From Saccharum officinarum (lineage: Eukaryota; Streptophyta; Magnoliopsida; Poales; Poaceae), in the NCBI GenBank assembly GCA_020631735.1, contig CM036215.1, positions 13,852,346 through 13,916,345 on the forward strand: DNA of 64,000 bases. The letters run 5' to 3'. Positions 35,301 through 47,407 of the stretch are shown here, piece by piece (within the stretch, counting starts at the first letter, position 1; every line of letters starts with the position of its first letter). Under the pieces are notes generated by a model, which was given only the letters and a program-made list of their open reading frames with translations, did no database searches and was not told the DNA's origin. The translations under genes were made by a program, and so were the position numbers.

Positions 35301-36949
35301 TAATAATTCTGAAAAAAAAAGAAAACATTAAGCAGAGTGAACACAAAACTTTCTTCTAATTAAATAAGCCCATATATGTAAATCCTTTGTCTCTAGCACT
35401 TTTGCAAAGTGAACTGAACAAAGAGTTTCTATTCGCAGTTTACTCCCTCTTCTTCTTCTTTACGAGCAAAGCACGGCCAGGGACGGAGGAGGCCGGCCAA
35501 AATCCGGCCGGCTGGTCGCCGGCGGTGGCGGTGGTGGGAAAGGCCAGCCAGGCCTGGTCGTGACCAGCCATGGCCAGCCGTGGCCCTGGGCTCGGCCGGC
35601 TGCGGCCTGCGGCGGGTCACGCGCCAGCGCCCGCATGCGTGGCTACGGCTACCGGCCCAGCTCGGCCGGCGCACGGCTAGCGTAGTGGCGGCCCGAGGGC
35701 GGAGCGAGGGGTGGGGAGGATAGTAGGAGTGGCGGTGAGGAAGGAGGTCGGCCAGCGATGATGCTCTGCTCTTGCTCAGCCATGGCGGTAACAAGGTCGA
35801 GAGACAGAGAGGAGAGACCGAGAGAATGGGAGAACGAGGGAAGGGAGGGCGCTCGGGCTCGGTCTTCCCCTTCTCCACGCAGTGCTCGGCTTAGGCGAGG
35901 TGGCGCACAGGTGAGGCGTGTGGGAGCCACGTGGTGCGAGGGTGCAGAGTCGGTCGGCCATTGTTGCTATGCTGAATCAACAACCTGATGTGTTGTTAAT
36001 ACTACCTCAAATGTACAACTGAAACTCCATTTTCATTCCCCTCCATCTCCTAATCCGGTCGGTATTTGCGAAAACTTCAGTAATATAAGTTGTAGAGCTA
36101 CATGTCAGCTCCAACTTTGCTTATATGAGTTCGGTCCAGATCGCCATGGTTTTCAAGTTACAAACTCACCAACATGCCTACATGGAAACTAAAACAGCCA
36201 TTCAGTCCATTGAGGACTTAGCAAAATTTCGAGCTCCCAAAGCAGCACTGGATTCCAACTTGGGGGCTCGGTTACACTAAGTTAGAGGCCTAACTAGGTC
36301 TTGACCTTTAAACAAAGTTCATTCTACATAACATGAACTACAACTTTTATTTAAGGTCCAACATCAAAACTTGTATAGAACCTGTAGTTCCACTTTGACC
36401 AAAGTAACATCACAATAAAGCTTAGATTATCCTTTGTGACCTATTGGAGCATTTTCAGGGCATTTGCTAAACATCAACTTTTCATGACTTTTGTTGTAGA
36501 GTTCATCTAAAGTCATTTGGGCAAGGTTGCAAGGTTTGGTTGACGACCGATGTTTCCATTCACTTAGTAAGGTCATTCCAACAAGAATAGAACTTATCAT
36601 TTCATGTGACTTTTTTATTCTAAACTTCATGAAACTTTTCTAGGGATCACTATAGATAAAGAGTGATGTGAGACACTTGAAAAAAGTGACATCAACACTC
36701 GCTTGCATTACCAAGCATGAGCATCAAACATACACACATTGAAACATAGAATAACAAGGGTATGTTACATATGTTTCAAGGAGATATTTCAAGCACATTC
36801 CATATATACATGTTTTACATGTTGCACTGGTGTGTTCTATATGTTTCACTAGTGCGTTACATATGTTCCATGCTCATATATGAATGAATGATGCTTAGGC
36901 CCATGCAATGTAAGTGCCAAAATGCAAGCCTAACACCTGGGGTGTTACA
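32337..36949 (-). mobile_element. Giant solo LTR A (Tekay/Del-like?), minus
   Basis: This 4613 bp insertion is flanked by CAACC (32332-32336 and 36950-36954). On the minus strand it starts TGTAACACCCCAGG and ends near CCATGACA. The minus-strand end matches the end of B on the plus strand over hundreds of bases (for example CACTTGAGCCCATATAA and GATTTCAAACCAAC at 32410-32465, seen as reverse complement at 41860-41920). No copy of its start recurs at the other end, and no gag or pol is present, so it is a solo LTR rather than a full element. A GC-rich patch lies at 35430-35960. The Tekay/Del label rests on LTR size and TGTAACACC ends and is tentative. Confidence 0.75.
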
Positions 36950-36998
36950 CAACCCATGTCTAGCATATGGCCTACCACGCAAAGGCGATGGCGAGGAG
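36950..36998 (+). repeat. 5' LTR of element 6, 49 bp middle piece
   Basis: CAACCCATGTCTAGCATATG ... GCGAGGAG corresponds to about 46121-46169 of the 3' LTR. It is stranded between the two solo LTRs and contains the right duplication of A (CAACC) and the left duplication of B (AGGAG). Confidence 0.87.
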
Positions 36999-39900
36999 TG
37001 TAACACCTCAGGTGTTTAGCTCCTTAATTGCATTGCATTTGCATGAGCATAAGCAAGCATCATTCATTTCATGCATAAGCTTATAATATGTTTATATTTC
37101 ATGTGAAGTAAGAAGTGAGTAGTGTGCAACACACAAGTACCTTATGTGCAATTTCCTTTGTGAGATATGTCAACCACTTTAGGGTAACATAATTAGCAAG
37201 TGTTGTGCAACACACTCATGCAACATGTGCAACATGAGCTTGCAACATTTGGGTGAAAGTATTGAATTACTTGTGCCAAAGTATGTGACACTAGGAATTT
37301 TGTGCAACCAATGTGTAGAGTGGCTAATTAGGTCTTATAACACCTTAATTACATTTAGGGTAAGTAGTGGAGCAATGTTCATGTTGACCAAAATTACCAA
37401 ATTGCCCTTCCAAATGTTGTTGACTAAGTTGGACCTCTGGAGTGATCTGGTTTGACCAATTAAAAAGTCCAGTTTAGAGATCTTGCATGGAGGAGCAACC
37501 TTAAGCAAGGTTGTAGAGAATTTCATAAGGAACAAAAGTTCTAATATGGCCATCTCATGAAAATGATCAGAGCATGCTCAAAAATGGCCCACAAGTCAGT
37601 ATTAGAGGCTGTTTTGGGACTTAGCCATTTTGGCTAAGTGTGGTGCTGAAAACCGTTTCACTGTACCTCCCTTTAGCAACTTGTAACTCACAAACTAGGC
37701 CAAACCAGTCCTTGAGCCAATTGACAAAGTTGTTGTCCACACATAGCTCTACAACATTGTCAATATCACCATCACCTAGTTCTAAATAGTTTAGGAGATA
37801 TAGCGTCAAGAAGTTAGGGTTTCAGTCGACGTTTATCTCTGAAACTGTATTTCAGTTTCAAGGGGCACCACTTTGGAGCTCTGTAGTTTCAAATCTAGGC
37901 CGAACCAGTCCAAACTCCAATTGACAAACTTGTAGTCCTCATGTAGCTCTACAACATTGCCAACAACACCCATACCTGGTTCTCGCTGGATTAGGAGTAA
38001 AATGAACTCAAAATCGCTCTGTCAGTCACCGTTTCAGACGCGATTCAGTTAAGTCAGACTTCGGTCATGACTGTCGTGGCCGATCGGCCGCAGGCCGTCG
38101 TCGACGCGTGGCCACGCGGTGGCAGCCGTACGCTGGCCTTGGCCCCACCGGACGGGTCACGACGTCTTCAAGAGGTGCCACGGAGCCACCACTCACCCTC
38201 ACTCACGCCCTGCCCTCTCTCTCTCGCCTCTCCGAGCCAGAGCGGAGCACCGAGGCGCCATTGCCGCCGCGGGCTTCCTCGCGCTCGTGCGCCGCCGTCA
38301 TCGAGCCTCGGCTCAATTCCTCCCGCCAGCGACCCCGCAGCATCTTCCTCTACCACCTCCACCCCTTTCTGGGAGTGTTTGAGCGAAGGTGAGGCCACAT
38401 TGCTCGCTTCCGCCACCACGGCCGTGTTCGGGACCTCGCCGGAGTTCGAGGCCGCCGTGGGCAGAGCAGCTCCACCCTTCTCATCCCTTCCTTTTTCCTT
38501 AGTTAGCTTTCCAGTGACCCCGGGAAACTTGGGGCGGGCTTGGTTGAGGCGGTCGGGGCTCACCGTCGCCGGCGTACCGCCGCGCACCTCCACCGTGCCG
38601 CCATGCCCGACGACGAGCACCTTTCCGTTGCTCCGCCGCCCCGTTCTTGCCACCAATCGTTGTAGTTCGATGACGTGGTCATGCTAGTCCGTCCAATTTC
38701 GTCGGTTGGCTCACCGACGGCGAGCTCCGGCGACCGCAGCTCCTCCCCTCCGCCTCTCTCTCGCTGATAGGTGGGGCCACCTGGTCAGTCACATGCGCGC
38801 GGGCGGGAGCCCGAGCAGGCCGCGCGCGCGGAACAGGCCACGCCGTGAGTTTTGGGCCGCGTCTTTCCCGGTCCGGCCCAGTAACAAATCCGATTTATTT
38901 CATTTCTTTTATTCTGTCACAGTTTTAGATAATGTTTAGAAAAAGTAGATCTAGGGTTTTACTTGCCCAAAAATTATGAGATAAATTTTGTTGGGATCTA
39001 CAGGGTGTGTAGTATTTTAGAAAAAAAATGAATTTGTTATGTGATGTTTGTTGTCTGGGATATTTAAATAGATCTTTGAAATGTGTTTTAAATCACATGC
39101 AAACTTGTTTAAATTATATCTTGAGTTTTAGTGTTCCAAAAATTATGAAATTTGGTGAGTAGGCTAATTTATACTTGCTCTAGCTTTGGTAAAAATTTGG
39201 GCAGTAGTGCTTAAGTACTTTTCAAGTTATAATGCTATCTTGTTATTCTAGGAAATACTTAAATGAATTTTAGTAAATTTTTTACATGTCCAATGTTCAT
39301 ATAAATTTTTGGAGAATGTCTTGGTACCCTAGTGTGTCCAAGAAAATTAAGAAATCTGTTGTTTGACACTTTTTACTATGCTTTGTTATTTATACAAAAA
39401 TCAGCCTTTTGGGCTTGTGAATTTTTTTCAGAGAGTTTCTGTGAATAAATTGAGTTCCAATTTTTACAGTAGTCTCTTTTTGGGTCATAGAGTTCCCTGT
39501 AATTTTTGTAGAATTTTAGAAGTAGTTTACATATATGTTTAAAATTCCACTTAATTACTTAAGTAAATTAAGAAAGGGGGTGTAAATAAATATTCTAGGT
39601 GGGCACACCTTACTTATGGTGTTCTTGTGACCTTTGTGAACTTGTGGTAACAGTAGTTTGGTCTTATGGGATATTTGCCACATAAATAAATATTTAATCT
39701 TTGTAATTCTAGGTTTTCTGGACAGCTGATAGCATTTCTAGGTTTGACCCTTAATAAAAGTATTGGCTAGAAAACTTGTGAATACCAAAGTGGTAGTAAA
39801 CTGGTTAAACTAGCTTGTGTCAAAATTTGGAAGCATTTGTCTTAGTAGTTTAGGAGTTATTGCTGTTTTAAGTGACAGTCCAGAATTGACTGCTCTCTGT

Positions 39901-41982
39901 TTAGAGAGAGCAGATTCTGGAACTTTGGAATTTCGACTAGGTAAACTTTGGAATTAAGTGCTGTGGTCTGAAAACATTTTGTGGTTCATTTCATAAGCTT
40001 TCCAGATTGTCTTAGATCATATCTTTTGGAGTTGGGATTCTCCAGTTATGTTAGAATCTTTGAACTGCTGTCCAGAATGTCTTACTGTGGTAACCTAAGT
40101 AATATTACTCTTGTGTGTTGTTAGGTGTTAGGGCCTTAACCGAAGAGGAACAACTATATCTTAGGTTGGGTAGATTAGGTAAGTACTTCTCCACCGGAGA
40201 AGAGATTTGCACGTACTAATAAAGTAACTTGATTAGATTATTATTTTATTTCTGAAATGCATTTCATTCCGAGCATGTTGCACCTTTATGCATCCATGAT
40301 ATTTATTGTGCATTCATGCAATAGGTGTACCGGAGGGGGTAACTCTCCTCGAATTCGAGCCTGTAATTCCGGAGGAGGACCAGGAGCAGCAGGAGCCCGA
40401 GGATCCGGCAGGCGAAGGAGTGCCCGCAGACGACCTTCCTGAGTGTCCTGACCACCGGCCTTTGACCTTTTTGAAAGGCAAGCCCCGGTGCATGCTGAAC
40501 CTACGGTTTTATAAATTAATCTTGAGTACTTTTAATTGTTTACTGCATTAAGTTATAGGAGTTATATGAAAACACTTGTTGCATTATACCTGTCCTTGTC
40601 CAGATATCGTACTTAATCCTATATTAGGTTTAGGCACGTGTCAATGCTTAGCCCTGCTTAGTACGGTAGAAGTCGGGTGATTTCTGGTCATCCGTGAGAT
40701 GTAGGAAGGAGTCACGAGTGGCTTATGGCTATCGTGGATGGAACCATGCCTTAAAAATGAAATTGAGACCGGACGGGAGTTCGATAGTACAGCCGCAAGA
40801 CACTTCACGTCTTGGGTGTGGAGCTATGCCCATCTGAGTCGTTTAAGGACCGATTCGCTGTACGTCCTTGAGTCATGTTGAACGCAGTCTAACACTTAGT
40901 TGGCCGGATAAGCCGTTCCGACCGCGAAGCCGAGTAATGTGGTTCAGGCCGGGAATCGAATGGTAGGTTGCTTCTTGGAGGAGAGAAAGGATGTGCTTGG
41001 GGACATTGGCGTGAGACCAAGGGGGGTTAGAGTCCCTATCACCTGGCAGAGTGTCGCCCTTGGGGTCGCGACATCATTCGGACCCGCGATTCCTGAATCA
41101 TATGAAAAGGTGGCTTGTGCGACCCTGGCAGGGGCCTGCGCGGTGAGTGTTAGAAATACCCCTCCAGCTGGATAGGAATTCGATTCGAATCGCCGTCGCT
41201 CCCGGTTAGTGAGCACTTGACTTGAGCAGCGGCAACGTAGATCTCATTAAATGAACAGATGGTTAAGTGAATGATACAATGTTGCCAAAATTCATACCTG
41301 CTCTGGATATAATAACGATAATTGTTTGATTTTAATCAAGTGCATGTTTAGTACAGGTGCTAAGATAGATGACAGGTAAATGCTAAAAATAACTGCTAGT
41401 ACAGGTTATAAGAGTCTCAATTACTTATGCCTTTATGCAAAATGTGATGTCAGCTAGCCTCTTGTGTAAGCCTTGCATGATCCTTGGTGTCATCTTATTT
41501 CTGGTTTTCGACGGGTAAGTCTAGCTGAGTACATTCCAGTACTCAGGGTTTATTCCCTCCTGTTGCAGATGATATGCTCTACCAAGGCTTCTGCAAAAAT
41601 TGTCTCCACCCTGCGGGTGACGAAGACTAGATCACTTGGGCGTGATCATCTTTTATGTACTTTCCTGATGCTTTTGTGGGATGTTGATCAACAAGACTGG
41701 CAATAGTTAAACAACTGGCGTGTGTTTGCTTCCGCTACTTTATAAACTTGGTTTGTAATAATTGCAACTCCGTGTGTGTAAACTTATTTCAGAACTACTT
41801 GTGAAATGTAACGTATGATGTTGTATGTTGAATGATGCGATCCTGGTTGTAAGCAAGTTGGTTTGAAATCCTTCGTGGTTTCGATTGACTACCGGGATTA
41901 TATGGGCTCAAGTGCGAAAATTTGAGCACTTCGGTGCTTGTTTTTGTACTTGTACTCTTATAATTTGGTCGGTTCTGTTACA
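36999..41982 (+). mobile_element. Giant solo LTR B (same family as A), plus
   Basis: This 4984 bp insertion has ends TGTAAC and GTTACA and a perfect AGGAG duplication (36994-36998 and 41983-41987). It is the same family as A in opposite orientation. It contains a GC-rich island at 38050-38880 with overlapping ORFs in several frames, and a spliced-looking stretch near 40120-40450 with an acidic reading (EEDQEQQEPEDPAGEGVPAD) flanked by AG and GTAAGT. There is no retroviral domain. The ORFs are most likely LTR leader sequence rather than genes. Confidence 0.78.
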
Positions 41983-42957
41983 AGGAGGCTCGGTCAGGGG
42001 CGGCCGCCCCCTGCCGACGTTGCTCAGCCACCCCTTCGTGGGTCAGTGCCTCCTCGACAAGTAGAGGCGGTGGAGTACATGCTTCGCACCAAATGTAGCT
42101 TCAAGCACCGCCACTTGCCCTGTATAAATAGAGGGGTACCCCCTCTCTCAAACACACCACACACACCACAACATTTGGAAGAGTAGACACAAGAGTGACA
42201 CAATGTAGCAAGAAGAGAGAAGTGCTCTATTCATATCTTAGCTCTCTAGCTAGTCTAGTTTAGGGAATGAGTGAGGAAGAGAAAGAGATGGAGAAGTACC
42301 AGGGTTGTCGGCTACCTCCATTTGTAGCGAAAGGAATGCTGGGAATGTCGGCTCCCTCTTCACTTGTACCTCGATAAACCTAGTACTACTTGGAGTACAA
42401 AGTTCATGTTCTTCTACGGTGGTGAGCTCTTACTTTAAGTTAGTCTTGTTAATTGTTTACTTGCGGGTTTGTTGTCCGTCCCTGTGGCGAATACTCTAGT
42501 AGAGCGCTCCCGATAAAGATGGATAACCCTGTATGGCGCTAGAGTAGTAGTCGATAGCATAGACGTGGTGTCTAAGCTAGAGGCTACCTTCGTTTGCCTC
42601 GTTCCCTATGGTTGAGGGATAGGCGACAGGTGGTGACAGCCCTGGCCGTCCCTTGTAATCCCCCATGTGTGGGTTTGGCGTAGAGCCGTAGGCTAGCAAT
42701 GCTTGGCAGACCAAGTGTTATCCGGTGACCAAAGTAAGTCTTTAGTGGCAAAGCTATCTTAGCTTAGGATCTCTATCCTTAGAAAACCTCGCTACCCAAG
42801 GAATCTTCCTTCTTGTTACCTTAGGTGAACTAGTTAAGAGGCTGTTACACATCTTTCTCGTGGAAATATGATACCCTGAATACTTTCGGGTGAAATGCTA
42901 CAATGGTAATTTCGTGCGCTTGCGGATTATTTCTGTATGCGTTAAGAAATACCAACA
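41983..42957 (+). repeat. 5' LTR of element 6, last piece
   Basis: It matches 46165-47099 of the 3' LTR, including the TATA box at 42123 and the end AAATACCAACA. Here a stretch of about 60 bases (near 42430-42490) is present that the 3' LTR lacks. Confidence 0.88.
42123..42130 (+). promoter_or_regulatory. TATA box of element 6 5' LTR
   Basis: TATAAATA in CCTGTATAAATAGAGGGGTA, identical in the 3' LTR at 46323-46330. Confidence 0.65.
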
Positions 42958-42965
42958 AGCATTTC

Positions 42966-42983
42966 TGGCGCCGTTACCAGGGT
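42966..42983 (+). other. Primer binding site (tRNA-Asp type), element 6
   Basis: TGGCGCCGTTACCAGGGT lies eight bases after the LTR end. It differs by one or two bases from the canonical Athila tRNA-Asp site. Confidence 0.85.
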
Positions 42984-45856
42984 ATGGTTGTTGTAATTAT
43001 CTCCAAACCTAGTTCACCCGTATATCATTGTGTCTTATCTTTCCTTTCAAAAAGAAAAAAGTTGTTCCTTTTATTCTTTTTCACCATGAAGCCCTACCAG
43101 TCAAAAAAATATTTATATCTTTATGCTCCTTAGGACGAGTTCTTAGAGCCACCACCAACAAAGCCAATCATAGCTTCTGGCTATAAACTCCATCATGGCT
43201 TTGGCGGTCAAGCTTATGACCATAAACTAAGCACTGTCGGAAGATACCCCAGATTATCATAAAAAATACAACTTTTCTTATCAATAACAGCAAGATCATG
43301 TTTTCAAGTTAGTATACACCTTTGGGTATTCTTGTTTGCTAACCATGACAGGTTAAGATCAAGAAGAACAGGAGACAAACGATGTCTGAAATCATGGGAG
43401 CTACATCGACTACATACCTTGGTGATCTTTGGTGATACGACACACTCAAAAGGAGACCCCCAAAACTACACTCTTGGACTTGGGAGAATTGTGAGAGTCT
43501 CACCACAAAGTTCCATACACACCAAAGGTTATCTTGGTTAAAAATAAAAAATGAATGATGTCAGCTCTACCTTGCTATAAAAAAGAAAAAGAAAAAAGAG
43601 AGCTATAAAAAAAGAAGAGAAAAAAGAAGGGGGCTAAAAAAACAGAGAGAAAAGGATATACAAAAAAAGAAAAAAAAAAAGAGAAGAGAAGAAGGAGCAG
43701 GCTAGCCCCACATGGCCACCACAAAAAAACACACCAAAGAGCCACCTGACTCTATCAAGAATTCTCCTCTTCTATACCATTGCTATTTACCACCAAGGCA
43801 CATACATACTTGTTGTGTGTGTGTGTGCCCTAGCCTTGGTGCTAACCTGAGATGGACCTTCTACAATCAAGCCGCCGTTGCAGCATCTCCAAAGCTTCCA
43901 TCCATGAATGCGGTCGGTAAGAATACTCAGGTATGCAAAGGTAAATAAGTTCACCAACTCCATCGCTCATAGTTATCTCCATTAGAATAAAACTTGATCA
44001 TTAAAATTCATACTTCCGGTGCTTATGTCATATGCTCTGGTTTGGGTGTATTTTATATAGATATACCCATAGGACTTTTGAATTAAGCATGGTGCCTAGG
44101 TCAAAACAGTCTTATCTAATCAAAATTTGACATGGTGTTGAAGTTCGATTAATGAACTTTGAACATTATTTTCATAAACAATGGAAGTAATTTACAATGA
44201 AGATAAATCAAGGCTATGTTTATTCTGTAAACTTTACCTTAGCCTTGTATAAAGTTATGTTAAAAAGATAAAAAGTTGGGTGAACAAATAAAATAAAATA
44301 AATAATAAATGATTTTTTAAATGCAAAAAAATATAATAGTCATAAGTAATAAATAAAAATTTAGGTTGTCTGGTGTTTAGCTGGAAGAGCCCTTGTTGGT
44401 TTCTTTTCTTTTCTTTTATTCAATAAAGTAGGTACAAGAATAAGTGTGGAGGAGATCTCTCAAGCAGAACAACCACACATTCGAGATCTTCCCCCACATG
44501 TTGCATAACATCAAGCAATCATCATGCAGAAGGAAAGGACAAATAGCTTCAGAGAGGATTGGCTAAATCAAACCACATCTGAATCCCTTAAACTCCTTAC
44601 TCTCCAAAACGATGGTTTGTGCAACACTACCCTCACTCCCTACATTAAGAAAGTATAAAATTAAACAAATTTAAAATATAAAACAAATGATGCTGCATCT
44701 CCATGCTATCCTTTGATGAGAAGTTTGCATACTATTTATTCCTCGCCAATATTCCTAAACTTGTGAACAACTTATCATAGGGACCCCATTTTATCTAGGT
44801 AATTGGAACACGAGATATGGTATGATGGAAATGAAACTTGCTCACTTTTGCAAAGTACTTGGGATATATTTATAAAATCAAAATCTTGATTAGCATGCTC
44901 CTCAAATGATTATAATTCCTACCAAGACCATATGATAATATTCCATGATACAAAACCTTAGTCATATATTGCTTGTATTTACATTGAGCTTTGTCAAACT
45001 GTTGTGACCCTTGTTGAGATTCTCATCATGCACCCATGATCAAGATTCACGTACACTCATAAAAAAAATGTTGACCCTTACACTGAGAGTTACGCAAAAA
45101 CATGTTTTTTCGTCCACAAAAATAAATACTTCATTCATTTTTCATGAGTCTCACTCTAAAGTTTTCATATGCCAAAAGAAAAGTATGGGCTATGCTAAAA
45201 AATATATATCCATGCTAAAAGCATGAGAGAAAAAAAACATCCATGCTAAAGAGCATGAATAATCCCATGCTAAGAAGCAAAAAAAAGAGAAACAAGAAAG
45301 ATAGCCCATACTTTCAAATAAAAGGCAATCATCAAAGAGAGAGAGAGAGTCATGATCAAAGGAGTACAAAAATATTTAGAATTAGAAAAAAATTTAAAAT
45401 TCCACACACTTGCACAATCTTGATCAAAGTGTATGACTTGCATCTCCTTGGATCCAATTTTTGACTTAGCAATATTATGTGATGCATGTATGTCTCTCTT
45501 TCATACCTACCCAAAACTCCACAAAAAGCCTTTAGAAGTAGGATGAAAAGAATGCAAATATCAAAAGCCATTGGTGAGGACTATACACATTGAGCGATCG
45601 AGTGAATCATTTTGAGGAGCAAAGCTAAATTTCATATTTTCAAAATCAAACAAAACCCAAGTTTCTAAGCAAAGTGTAGTAAGGGGATTTAAATCCAAAT
45701 TGTTCCATTATTCAATTACCCAAGATAATGTGGTAGACACTTAAAAGGTTCACAAGTGCAGGTGAAGCTTAGAATAACTTGTATGCAGACTATATATCAA
45801 GGAGATGACCCATCTTAGTCCCTTGAACTTTACTCGAGGACGAGCAAAGGGCTAAG
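42984..45856 (+). other. Non-coding internal region of element 6
   Basis: I find no gag, protease, RT or integrase. There is a purine-rich A/G tract at 43577-43700, AT-rich DNA in the middle, and three short hairpins of the type ATGCTAAAAGCAT at about 45210-45285. The last 30 bases carry the CTCGAGGACGAGCAAAGG phrase before the polypurine tract. The ORFs present are low-complexity. Confidence 0.7.
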
Positions 45857-45868
45857 TGCGGGGGAGAT
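45857..45868 (+). other. Polypurine tract, element 6
   Basis: GTGCGGGGGAGAT-type tract directly before the LTR start TGTTGGTGG. Confidence 0.75.
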
Positions 45869-47099
45869 TGTTGGTGGTCCTTAACTCCAATTTCTAACTG
45901 CCAATTAAGTATAAAAGAGGAGAAATTAATAATCTTAATCATATATGCATTTACTATTAACCAAGTTCCATATGTATTTGGAGAACATTATTTTGCAGGT
46001 CACAAACACAAATACATGGAAGATTTCACTGAAAGGCGCTTTCCAACGCTGATTTACATAAAAGAATAAGGGAGACGCCCACCAAATCAACTCAAAATGG
46101 GCAAAGCACCCTGGGGGAGCAACCCATGTCTAGCCCTTGGGCTGCCATGCGAAGGCGGTGGTGAGGAGGCTCGGTCAGGGACTGGCTGCTCCCTAGGGGC
46201 GGCCGCCCCCTTGCCGGTGCTGCTCAGCCACCCCTTCGTCGGTCGGTGCCTCCTCGACATGCAGAGGCGGTGGAGTGCATGCTTCGCACCAAATATAGCT
46301 TCAAGCACCGCCTCTTGCCCTGTATAAATAGAGGGGTACCCCTCTCTCAAACACACCACACACACCACAACATTTGGAAGAGTAGACACAAGAGTGATAC
46401 AATGTAGCAAGAAGAGAGAAGTGCTCCTTTCATGTCTTAGCTCTCTAGTTAGTCTAGTTTAGTGAGCGAGTGAGGAAGAGAAAGAGATGGAGAAGTACCG
46501 GGGTTGTCGGCTACCTCCATTTGTAGCGGAAGGAATGTCGGGAATGGCGGCTCCCTCTTCACTTGTACCTTGACGGATCTAGTACTACTTGGAGTACAAA
46601 GTTCCTGTTCTTCTATGGCGGTAAGCTCAGATACTCTAGTAGAGGGCTCCAGATAAAGATGGATAACCTTGTATGGCACTAGAGTAGTAGTCGATAGCAT
46701 AGACATGGTGTCTAGGCTAGAGGCTACCTTCGTTTGCCTCGTTCCCTCCGGTTGAAGGGTAGGTGGTAGGTGGTGATAGCCCTAGCCGTCCCTTGTAATC
46801 CCCCAAGTGTGGGTTTAGCGTAGAGACGTAGGTCGGTAATGCTTGGCAGACCAAGTGTTATCTGGTTCCCAAAGTAAGTCTTTAGTGACAAAGCTATCTT
46901 AGCTTAGGATCTCTATCCTTTGAAAACCTCGCTACCCGATCTATCTTCCTTCTTGTTACCTTAGGTGAACTAGTTAAGAGGCTGCTACACATCCGTTCCT
47001 CATGGAAATACGATACCCCAAATATGTCCGGGTGAAATGTTGTGACAGTAATTTCGTGCGCTTGCGGATTATTTCTGTATGCGTTAAGAAATACCAACA
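45869..47099 (+). repeat. 3' LTR of element 6
   Basis: A complete LTR of 1231 bp. It shows what the 5' LTR looked like before the two solo LTRs entered it. A deletion of about 60 bases near 46625 distinguishes it from the 5' copy. TATA box at 46323. ACGTA (47100-47104) follows as the right duplication. Confidence 0.88.
46323..46330 (+). promoter_or_regulatory. TATA box of element 6 3' LTR
   Basis: TATAAATA in the same context as at 42123. Confidence 0.6.
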
Positions 47100-47402
47100 A
47101 CGTATCTAGCTCCTTCCAGTACCACAGGTACTTAAAGAAACATGACTGCTTCTTGAAAGGAACGGGCATGACTGGTGGTTCCTCCATCTTATCCCGCTTC
47201 CTCTTCTTCCTTGTCATGGTCCCATCTTCCTCTTTCTTCTTCTTCCCGAACTCAACGTCTATGCCCTTCACCATGTCAAACACCTTTTGCCTGTACCTTG
47301 TCCTTTTTGGCTTGTCAAGTTGAGGCTCCTCCTAGTTGTTGAAGTACTTATTCATCGTAGCTTCCCGGTACCTGTGCTTTTTGACGAGGAATCGCCTATG
47401 CC
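47100..47402 (-). pseudogene. CACTA transposase, middle fragment
   Basis: The minus-strand reading is MRHRRFLVKKHRYREA, a stop, then PKRTRYRQKVFDMVKGIDVEFGK with a Lys-rich loop and SCFFKYLWYWKELDT. In En/Spm TNP2 proteins this links the zinc-finger-like segment to the DxMHxEKN block. The left joint is with 32078 (across element 6) and the right joint with 49223 (across the 47408-49222 insert). Confidence 0.83.
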
Positions 47403-47407
47403 TCATG
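47403..47407. repeat. Left target-site duplication TCATG
   Basis: TCATG at 47403-47407 and 49223-49227 flank the insert 47408-49222 exactly. Removing the insert and one copy restores the CACTA frame (KKMVYMRHRRF). Confidence 0.85.

Larger units (their letters stand above)
32079..47099 (+). mobile_element. Non-autonomous LTR retrotransposon 6 (no pol), itself interrupted
   Basis: The termini are TGTTGG and CCAACA, with a tRNA-Asp primer site at 42966 and a polypurine tract at 45857. The 5' LTR is split into three pieces by two giant solo LTRs; the 3' LTR is whole (45869-47099). The internal region of 2.9 kb has no gag or pol. The phrase CTCGAGGACGAGCAAAG near 45832 is typical of Athila/Tat elements, so this is probably a LARD-like dependant of that group. 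It sits in the CACTA gene. Confidence 0.83.

Noticed and set aside
38067..38687. 206-codon ORF on the plus strand as a host gene
   Set aside because: It is Ser/Pro/Arg-rich, overlaps equally long ORFs in other frames and on the other strand, and lies inside LTR B. GC content alone explains it.
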